Source: Frigidibacter sp037095735 | GTDB lineage: Bacteria > Pseudomonadota > Alphaproteobacteria > Rhodobacterales > Rhodobacteraceae | Length of the DNA stretch: 64,000 bases | Assembly (NCBI RefSeq): GCF_037095735.1 | Contig: NZ_JBAWKD010000001.1 | Coordinates: 992,001 to 1,056,000, forward strand | Direction: 5' to 3' | Shown here: piece by piece, positions 58,763 to 64,000 of the stretch | Layout: each line of letters begins with the position of its first letter | Numbering within the stretch: the stretch's first letter is position 1 | Notes under the pieces: model-generated | Databases searched by the model: none | The model's input: only the letters and a program-made list of their open reading frames with translations | What the model was told of the DNA's origin: nothing | Position numbers and translations under genes: made by a program

Positions 58763-59440
58763 TCAGTTGATCGCCAGCACCGAAGACAGCGCCACCGCCT
58801 CGCCATTGCCCAGCTGCAGCAGCGGGCTGCCGTCGTTCATCACCACGCTCTGCACCGAGGTGCCGGCATAGGTGCTGGCCCCGATCGCGGTCCCGCTGGA
58901 ATCCGCCGCGACGATCGACACATTGTAGGCCCCGTCCGCGACCGCCTGCCCGCTGTCGTCGAGCCCGTCCCAGGTCACGTCGGTCAAGGTGCTGCCGGTG
59001 GTGGACAGGCCAGAGATCGTGCGCACCACCTTGCCGGTGCCGTCGGTGATCACCGCCTTGGCGCTGGCCGCGGAACTGTCCAGCGAATAGCTGAACGACG
59101 AGGTGCCATCGAGCAGGCCCAGCTGCGCCGTCTCAACGGTGACGTTGTGCCCGATCAGGTTCACCCCGCTCATCGCCGCCGCGGCCGAGAGGCTGGCCGA
59201 GATCGTTTCGAGCTGGCTGTTGGTCTGCACGGTCTGCTCGACCTGGCTCAGCTGCGCCAGCTGGCTGACGAACTCGGTCGAATCCATCGGTTCCAGCGGG
59301 TCCTGGTTCGAGATCTGCGCGGTCAGCAGCTGCAGGAACGCGGTATAGTCCTCGCCCAGCGCGGTCAGGCTTGAGGCCGCGTTGCTCGTGCTGCTCGTGC
59401 TGGCGGTGCTGCTGGTGGCGGTGGTGGTGTCGACGGCCAA
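58763..59440 (-). CDS. flgD: Flagellar hook cap/scaffold protein FlgD
   Basis: A 225-residue hook assembly protein. N-terminal FlgD signature DYTAFLQLLTAQISNQDPLEPMDSTEFVSQLAQLSQVEQTVQTN, then tudor/FnIII-like domains (LIGHNVTVET, VTWDGLDDSGQAVADGAYNVSIVA). The start is TTG 59440, chosen because a GAGGAG element lies seven bases before it and the frame fits; no good ATG exists. Ten bases after fliK. Confidence 0.93.
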   Translation of the reverse strand: MAVDTTTATSSTASTSSTSNAASSLTALGEDYTAFLQLLTAQISNQDPLEPMDSTEFVSQLAQLSQVEQTVQTNSQLETISASLSAAAAMSGVNLIGHNVTVETAQLGLLDGTSSFSYSLDSSAASAKAVITDGTGKVVRTISGLSTTGSTLTDVTWDGLDDSGQAVADGAYNVSIVAADSSGTAIGASTYAGTSVQSVVMNDGSPLLQLGNGEAVALSSVLAIN

Positions 59441-59450
59441 GGCTGGCTCC

Positions 59451-60776
59451 TCAGGTCAGAAGGTCGAGAAGCCCGTCGCCGGTCACGCGGCGCGGCGCGG
59501 CCTCGGCTTCGGTCTCGGAAATGTCGCCGATCGCATCGGTGCCGGCGCCGGCCGCAGCGCTGCGGTCGCGGCCCTGGCGATTGCCGCCGAACTGTTCGAA
59601 GTCCGGCCCGCCGCCCTGCATCGAGAAGCCGCGGTCCTGCATCATTTGGGACATCGCCACCCGGTCGGCGCGCAGCGCGTCCAGCACCATCGGGTTCTCG
59701 GCCCGTACGGTCACCTTCAGGCTGCCGTCGCTGCCCTGCGCGATGTCGATCTCGATCTGCCCCAGCCCGTGCGGCTTCAGCTCGATCCGGGTCTGGCCCG
59801 GGTCCAGCTCGACGCTGCGGATCTGCTCGGCCACGGTCGAGGCCAGCCGCTGCTGGGCGCGCGTCGGTTCGGGCTGGGCCGTGGCCGCCGTCGTGCTGGC
59901 GGCGGCGGGTTGGGTCTGGGCCGGTGTCGCGCCGGCGGGCAGGCTGGCCTGTGGCGCCGGAAGATCGGCCGCCGCGGCGTCGATCCCCTCGTGCGGCTGG
60001 CCGGCATCGGCGGGATCGGCCGCCTGCGCCGCATCGCCCTGCGCGATCAGCACCTCGAACCCGGCACGGTCCGCGGGACCGCCGGCCGGTTGCGTGCCGT
60101 GCGGCGCAGGCATCGCGGAAGCGCCGGACGCGGTGCCGGCAGACCCTGTCGTCGCCGTCGCCGTCGTCGTCGCTGTCGCGCCGGTGGCGTCGCCGGTCGT
60201 CGGGTCCGCGGTGGCGTCGTCGGCGGCGGTGAGGCCGGGCGCCTGCGACAGCCCCAGCAGCGCCTGCGCGACCTGCGCCAGCGGCTGGCCCTGAACCATG
60301 CCCCCGATCAGCGCCGCGATCTCGTCCATCAGGGCGCTGTCGTCCCCGGTGTCGTCCGTGTCCCCGGTGACGTCGGACAAGGTGTCGAGGAAACTCTGCC
60401 CGGCCGCGGCATCCTGCGCCGGATCGCCCGGCGCGGCCTCGTCCAGGGCCAGCTTCAGGTCCGAAAGCACCGCCCCGACACTGTCGTCGCCGCCTTCGCC
60501 CTTGGCGATGGCCTGCAGGCGCGCGGTGGCAGCGTCCAGCGCCTCGGCAGGTGTCCCGGGGTCTTCGACAAGGCCTTGATCCGCGGTGCTGTCGGCATCA
60601 TCGCCTGCGGGCCTGCCCGACAGCAGGTCGGCGAAGCTGCGGCTCTTGCCCTCCGCGGCCGCGGCGCCCCCGCGCCCGAGGCCCGCCAGCGTCGCCCCCA
60701 CGCTCGCCTGACCCGTCCCCAGCACTGACCCGACCGCGATACCAATCACCGGAAAGCTCCCCGCCTGGGCCCGCAT
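59451..60776 (-). CDS. fliK: Flagellar hook-length control protein FliK
   Basis: A 441-residue secreted ruler protein. The C-terminal Flg_hook domain is clear (VELDPGQTRIELKPHGLGQIEIDIAQGSDGSLKVTVRAENPMVLDALRADRVAMSQMMQDRGF, about residues 310-380); the long middle is Ala/Thr/Asp-rich and poorly conserved, as in other FliK. I use ATG 60776; GTG 60815 is also in frame. A perfect CtrA-type box lies 64-78 bases upstream of this ATG. Confidence 0.88.
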   Translation of the reverse strand: MRAQAGSFPVIGIAVGSVLGTGQASVGATLAGLGRGGAAAAEGKSRSFADLLSGRPAGDDADSTADQGLVEDPGTPAEALDAATARLQAIAKGEGGDDSVGAVLSDLKLALDEAAPGDPAQDAAAGQSFLDTLSDVTGDTDDTGDDSALMDEIAALIGGMVQGQPLAQVAQALLGLSQAPGLTAADDATADPTTGDATGATATTTATATTGSAGTASGASAMPAPHGTQPAGGPADRAGFEVLIAQGDAAQAADPADAGQPHEGIDAAAADLPAPQASLPAGATPAQTQPAAASTTAATAQPEPTRAQQRLASTVAEQIRSVELDPGQTRIELKPHGLGQIEIDIAQGSDGSLKVTVRAENPMVLDALRADRVAMSQMMQDRGFSMQGGGPDFEQFGGNRQGRDRSAAAGAGTDAIGDISETEAEAAPRRVTGDGLLDLLT

Positions 60777-60839
60777 CAAGCATCGGCCCGGTTGGGCGCA
60801 GTATGCCGGAGCCACCGCGCCGCCTAAAGGAAAACGTCG

Positions 60840-60854
60840 TTAAAGAAGGGTTAA
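60840..60854 (-). promoter_or_regulatory. CtrA-type box TTAA-N7-TTAA upstream of fliK
   Basis: TTAA-AGAAGGG-TTAA, the exact full-site spacing of the CtrA recognition motif known from Caulobacter and Rhodobacterales. It lies between fliK and the stop of the gene at 60900. In a GC-rich genome an exact match is unlikely by chance in a short gap, so it probably controls fliK-flgD. Confidence 0.6.
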
Positions 60855-60899
60855 ACCGGCGGCTTTCCGCGGCGATGGTGCGGAAATGTCCCGGCCGCG

Positions 60900-61619
60900 T
60901 CAGGCGACGGTCTGCGCCGGGCCAAGATGGGCGCGCAGGGCCGAAAGCACGGGCGAGGCCCAGTCCTCGAACCGCCGCGACAGGCCGCTCGGGCCGGCCA
61001 GCAGGTCGGGCACCGAAGGGCTCGCCTTGCCCGAGAAGGCGGGGTCGAGCGCGCGCAGGTAGCTCAGCACCTCGTCGCGGTCGAGGAAGTCGGCGCCGCG
61101 GATCGGGGCGGCGGCATCGCCGGCCCAGAACAGCCCCAGCGCGACGGCGAGGCCATCGCCGAAGGCGGCGGCATCGAAGCCCGCGACGCGGGTTCCCAGC
61201 CGCGCCGCCCGGGCCTGGCAGGCGCGCACCAGCCGGACCAGCGCCTCGGTCTCCTGGCTCAGCGGCAAGTCGGCGCGGGCCACCAGCCGGTGCAGCAGGT
61301 CGCCCATCGCCGCGCCGGCGCGGGCCGAAACCTCCGACATCGACGCCGCGGCCCGGGTGTCGGCGATCAGCACCAGCGTGCCCGGCGCAACGATCAGGTC
61401 CAGCTCTTCGGCCAGCACGTCGCCCAGCGGCAGGTCGGGCATCATCTCGGTCGAATCGGGCATCAGCAGCGGCCGGTCCGCGCCCCCGGCGCGGGTCAGC
61501 GAGATCAGCCGGACGGGCAGCATCGCCTCGAGCAGCGTCTCGAGATCCGCGACGCCCGAGGCGCGGGCGGGCCGGATGCGGCCGGTCCAGATCTCCTCGA
61601 GAAGTGCTGCAGGTTGCAT
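60900..61619 (-). CDS. Conserved-looking protein of unknown function at the end of the flagellar island
   Basis: A 239-residue soluble, helical protein rich in Ala, Leu, Arg and Asp, with no signal peptide or membrane helix. I do not recognise a family. Segments such as LPLGDVLAEELDLIVAPGTLVLIADTRAAASMSEVSARAGAAMGDLLHRLV suggest a mixed alpha/beta fold in the first 150 residues. ATG 61619. It lies upstream of fliK in the same direction, with a CtrA box in the gap to fliK and a structured 284-base region before its own start, so it may be regulated together with the flagellar genes. Confidence 0.65.
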   Translation of the reverse strand: MQPAALLEEIWTGRIRPARASGVADLETLLEAMLPVRLISLTRAGGADRPLLMPDSTEMMPDLPLGDVLAEELDLIVAPGTLVLIADTRAAASMSEVSARAGAAMGDLLHRLVARADLPLSQETEALVRLVRACQARAARLGTRVAGFDAAAFGDGLAVALGLFWAGDAAAPIRGADFLDRDEVLSYLRALDPAFSGKASPSVPDLLAGPSGLSRRFEDWASPVLSALRAHLGPAQTVA

Positions 61620-61723
61620 ACCGGTAGTGGCCTCACGTCAGTGTGACACCACATATACCGGCAAGTTCCCGCAGGCCGAAGGGTGCGAGTGTTAAGGTTC
61701 GCGGCGGGCGACTCAGGTCGCGG

Positions 61724-61741
61724 CTGTGGACTTATCCACAG
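61724..61741. promoter_or_regulatory. DnaA box inside a perfect inverted repeat
   Basis: CTGTGGA-CTTA-TCCACAG (61724-61741) is a perfect 7-base inverted repeat. It contains TTATCCACA (61732-61740), the exact strong DnaA-box consensus, on the plus strand. DnaA may act here as a replication-linked regulator. Confidence 0.55.
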
Positions 61742-61771
61742 GTTGTATCTGTTGATGACGGGATGTCGGGC

Positions 61772-61787
61772 CATATCTCGCGATATG
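61772..61787. repeat. Inverted repeat CATATC-N4-GATATG
   Basis: CATATC (61772-61777) and GATATG (61782-61787) form a perfect inverted repeat in an AT-rich stretch of the same intergenic region. A second, shorter repeat CCCAC-N8-GTGGG follows near 61829-61846. Both could be operators; no matching family consensus was recognised. Confidence 0.35.
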
Positions 61788-61862
61788 CCGGCTTTCGCAC
61801 TATATATGGTATTCTTGGATATGGTTTCCCACAGCCAGAGGTGGGGACTTTCACGCCCGGGA

Positions 61863-61877
61863 TTAAGGATCCCTTAA
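61863..61877. promoter_or_regulatory. CtrA-type box TTAA-N7-TTAA
   Basis: TTAA-GGATCCC-TTAA, again exact CtrA full-site spacing, 27 bases beyond the stop of the atypical regulator at 61904 and 244 bases upstream of the unknown gene start (61619). It shares the gap with the DnaA box. Confidence 0.5.
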
Positions 61878-61903
61878 CAATTCTCGCGCTTGACCCCCGG
61901 CGG

Positions 61904-62614
61904 TCAGGCCTCCAGCCGGTAGCCCACGCTGCGCACCGCCGCGACCTGATAGCGGTCGCCGAAACCCGCGGTCAGCTTGCGGCGGATGCGGGTGACATGG
62001 ACGTCGAACTTGCGGTCGCCATAGTCCCAGTCGCAGCGGTCGATCAGGCGCGAAAGGTCGTCGCGGGTGACGGTGCGGCCGGCCTCGCGCGCCAGCACGC
62101 GCAGGATGTCGGCCTCGATCGGGGTCAGTTTCAGCAGGCTGCCGTCCTCGGTCCCGGCGATCTCGACCGGCTCGCCGGCAGGGGTCGCCGCCAGCCGGTA
62201 CAGAAGCGGGTCCCCGCGCCCGGCGATCACCGGGATGCGGCGCAGGCGGGCCTCGATCTCGGCGCGCAGCAGGGGGGTGCGCACCGCCTCGTCGAAGCCC
62301 GCGGCCAGCGCCGCCGCCAGCCCCGCGCCGTCAAGACCGGGGTCGACCGCCAGCCGCAGCCCGGCCGGGATCACCGCCAGCGCCGCCGCGGCGGCACTGC
62401 CGCCGACCTCTGCCGCCAGCAAGGTCGCCCCGTCGCAGGCGGCGCGGGCCTCGTCGATGCGGGCGCAGCGGCGGGTCCACCAGCCGAAGCTGCCGGTGAA
62501 CAGCGTCTCGAGAAGTCGCGCCGCGCCGTCGTCGCCGGTCAGCACGACGGCGGACGAGATGCGCGGCACCTCGCCCCCCGGGGGCTCTCGTCGGTCGGGC
62601 GGGTCCGCGTGCAT
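61904..62614 (-). CDS. Winged-helix regulator with degenerate receiver
   Basis: A 236-residue OmpR-like protein. The C-terminal ~95 residues are a Trans_reg_C winged helix (LTPIEADILRVLAREAGRTVTRDDLSRLIDRCDWDYGDRKFDVHVTRIRRKL, VAAVRSVGYRLEA). The N-terminal part has receiver length but lacks the acceptor Asp and Lys patterns (AVIPAGLRLAVDPG, EAVRTPLLRAEIEARLR). ATG 62614 follows GAGGAAGGA. It lies 60 bases downstream of a canonical response regulator and may act with it or as a phosphate-independent regulator of nearby genes. Confidence 0.72.
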   Translation of the reverse strand: MHADPPDRREPPGGEVPRISSAVVLTGDDGAARLLETLFTGSFGWWTRRCARIDEARAACDGATLLAAEVGGSAAAAALAVIPAGLRLAVDPGLDGAGLAAALAAGFDEAVRTPLLRAEIEARLRRIPVIAGRGDPLLYRLAATPAGEPVEIAGTEDGSLLKLTPIEADILRVLAREAGRTVTRDDLSRLIDRCDWDYGDRKFDVHVTRIRRKLTAGFGDRYQVAAVRSVGYRLEA

Positions 62615-62674
62615 GATCCTTCCTCGCGCCATGATCCCGGAATGGCCGCGCGGGGGGCGCAGGTCAAGCCCGGC

Positions 62675-63385
62675 TCAGCCCCAGCGCACGTCGCCGAGGA
62701 AGATGTAGCCCGCGCCGTAGATGGTCTTGATCAGCCGCGGGTTCTTCGGATCCTCGCCCAGCTTGGTGCGCAGCCGCGAGATGCGCACGTCCATCGCCCG
62801 GTCGAAGCCTTCGGATGCCGTGCCCCCCAGCGCCTCCTGCATGTGCGCGCGGGTCAGCAGCCGGCGCGGGCTGTCGAGGAACAGGCGCAGCACCTCGCCC
62901 TCGGCCTGGCTGAAGGCGGTCTCCTGCCCCGTTGCGTCGATCAGCGCGAACCGGGCGAAATCGGCGGTCCAGCCGGGGAAATGCGCGATCTCGGCCTCGC
63001 GCCCGGCCTCGGCGCGGGGACGGCGCAGGCGGGCGCGGATCCGGGCCACGACCTCGGCCGGGTCGAAGGGCTTGATGATGTAGTCGTCCGCGCCCAGTTC
63101 GAGCCCGGTCACCCGGTCCTGCACCTGCGCCCGGCCCGAGATGATGATGATCGCCGCCCCGGATTCGAGCGCCAGCCGGTGGACCAGCGCCAGCCCGTCG
63201 CGGTCGGGCAGCCCGAGGTCCACCAGGCAGACATCGGGCGAGGCACGGCGCAGCGCGGCCTCGAACTCGGTCGCGCGGCCGTATTGGGTGGTGCGGAAGC
63301 CCGCCTCTTCCAGCGCATCGGCCAGCATCCGGCGGATCTCGGGCTCGTCGTCGAGGATCGCGACATGGGGCAGCGGCAGGGTCAT
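62675..63385 (-). CDS. Two-component response regulator, OmpR family
   Basis: A 236-residue DNA-binding response regulator. Canonical receiver: acidic pair DDE at the start, acceptor Asp in VCLVDLGLPDRDG (near residue 54), Thr/Ser in IIISGR and Lys in IIKPFDPAEV; the winged helix follows (FSQAEGEVLRLFLDSPRRLLTRAHMQEALGG, MDVRISRLRTKLGEDPKNPRLIKTIYGAGYIF). ATG 63385 overlaps the stop of the sensor kinase, so they are a cognate pair. Target genes are not identifiable here. Confidence 0.92.
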   Translation of the reverse strand: MTLPLPHVAILDDEPEIRRMLADALEEAGFRTTQYGRATEFEAALRRASPDVCLVDLGLPDRDGLALVHRLALESGAAIIIISGRAQVQDRVTGLELGADDYIIKPFDPAEVVARIRARLRRPRAEAGREAEIAHFPGWTADFARFALIDATGQETAFSQAEGEVLRLFLDSPRRLLTRAHMQEALGGTASEGFDRAMDVRISRLRTKLGEDPKNPRLIKTIYGAGYIFLGDVRWG

Positions 63386-64000
63386 GCGGCGCCGGCCTCC
63401 TGTGCGGTCAGGGGCAGGACCGGCGGCAGCCAGGCGGCCAGCGCCGGGGCACCGACCGGCTTCGACAGCACCGGGCAACGGGCGGCGGCGCGCAGCCGGT
63501 CGCCGGGCGGCAGCGAGGTCATCAGGCAGACCGGCAGGCCCGGGCGGGCGGTCGCGAGGCTTTCGGCAAGCGCGACGCCGGTCAGCCCGCCGGGCAGGCC
63601 GATGTCCGACAGCACGAACCCGAGTTCGTCGAGCCTGGCGAGTTCCAGCGCCTCGTCCGCGGTCTCGGCCTCGATCACCGCATGGCCGAAGTCGTTGATC
63701 AGGCGGCGCATCTCGGCGCGGATCGTCTCGTTGTCCTCGACCAGCAGCACCAGCCGCGGCTGGCCCGGCGCGGGGGCCGGGCGCAGCGGCAGGCGCAACA
63801 CGACCCGGGCGCCCCCCTCGGCCCGGTTCGACAGCCGCACCGTGCCCCCGGCAAGCCGGGTGTGGTCGAAGACCATCGACAGGCCAAGGCCCGATCCCTC
63901 GCCGCCCTTGGTGGTGAAGAACGGGTCGAGCCCGTGGTCGAGCGCCGCGGGAGAGAAGCCCGGACCCTCGTCCTCGACGGTGATCTCGATCCAGGTGTCG
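63382..64000 (-). CDS. Hybrid histidine kinase, C-terminal part
   Basis: The frame continues past the right edge; about 205 C-terminal residues are present. They hold the end of the HATPase domain (DEGPGFS, PFFTTKGGEGSGLGLSMV: N/G1/F/G2 boxes) and a receiver domain with acidic VLLVEDNETIR, acceptor Asp in FVLSDIGLPG and Lys in VLSKPVG. A phosphorelay with the response regulator at 62675-63385 is likely. The sensor part and its ligand are outside the window. An internal ATG at 63876 is not the real start. Confidence 0.88.
   Translation of the reverse strand, partial: DTWIEITVEDEGPGFSPAALDHGLDPFFTTKGGEGSGLGLSMVFDHTRLAGGTVRLSNRAEGGARVVLRLPLRPAPAPGQPRLVLLVEDNETIRAEMRRLINDFGHAVIEAETADEALELARLDELGFVLSDIGLPGGLTGVALAESLATARPGLPVCLMTSLPPGDRLRAAARCPVLSKPVGAPALAAWLPPVLPLTAQEAGAA

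Noticed and set aside
1..64000. tRNA, rRNA, CRISPR arrays, insertion sequences or prophage
   Set aside because: No cloverleaf-like segments, regularly spaced repeats, transposase motifs or phage structural genes were seen by reading; a dedicated scan was not possible.

Overview
The window is GC-rich chromosomal DNA of an alphaproteobacterium, most likely a member of Rhodobacterales (Rhodobacter/Cereibacter/Rhodovulum-like). I infer this from the long-form HPF plus PtsN pair beside lptCAB, the five-gene NAD-linked formate dehydrogenase operon of the Rhodobacter capsulatus type, the flagellin-FlaF-FlbT trio, a separate flagellar lytic transglycosylase (SltF type), and TTAA-N7-TTAA sites of CtrA type in the flagellar region. 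I saw no rRNA, tRNA, CRISPR array, insertion sequence or prophage.

Layout. Positions 1-5.9 kb (+) hold the end of galU and a surface-polysaccharide cassette: a GT4 glycosyltransferase, a family-2/92-like glycosyltransferase, a core-2-like (GT14) transferase with a large extra C-terminal half, and a sulfotransferase that looks two-domain. Positions 6.0-11.1 kb (-) hold ptsN, hpf and the operon rnd-like - kdsD - lptC - lptA - lptB (LPS transport and Kdo supply). The usual rpoN between lptB and hpf is absent. An M20-family peptidase (+) follows, then a 132-N assembly gap that interrupts a perfect hairpin. Positions 12.6-19.6 kb (-) hold fdsGBA, an fdhD-type gene, fdsD and an upstream LysR regulator, with a textbook LysR box between regulator and operon. 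Positions 19.7-27.6 kb (+) hold an S49 peptidase, a 50-residue membrane/cysteine protein, a pteridine-reductase-like SDR, uvrC, a LacI-family regulator, and a three-gene lipid-carrier glycosylation set (GT2, lipid A biosynthesis N-domain protein, ArnT-like GT39).

Positions 27.6-61.6 kb form one nearly continuous flagellar island: fliI (-); flgB-flgC-fliE-fliQ-sltF-flhA-fliR-flhB (+); fliL-fliM-DUF6468 type-motE (-); fliF-fliH-fliN-fliP-fliG (+); flagellin-flaF-flbT-DUF1217 type (-); flgI-flgJ-flgN-like (-); an OmpR-type regulator with a degenerate receiver (+); flgE-flgK-flgL (-); a 770-residue periplasmic solenoid protein (-); flgF-flgG-flgA-flgH and a FliL-like membrane protein (+); fliK-flgD (-); and one unknown gene. 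Together these encode the export gate, MS/C ring, rod, L/P rings, hook, filament junction and filament. motA, motB, fliD, fliJ and any sigma-54 or sigma-28 factor are not in the window. The regulatory signals point instead to CtrA-type control plus an atypical local regulator.

Positions 61.9-64 kb (-) hold a second atypical winged-helix regulator and a canonical response regulator translationally coupled to a hybrid histidine kinase that runs off the window. The 284-base gap before them carries a perfect DnaA box inside an inverted repeat, further inverted repeats and a perfect CtrA box. The most unusual material is the combination of MotE, the DUF6468-type protein and the large periplasmic protein without local stators, the two pseudo-receiver regulators, and this DnaA/CtrA intergenic region.
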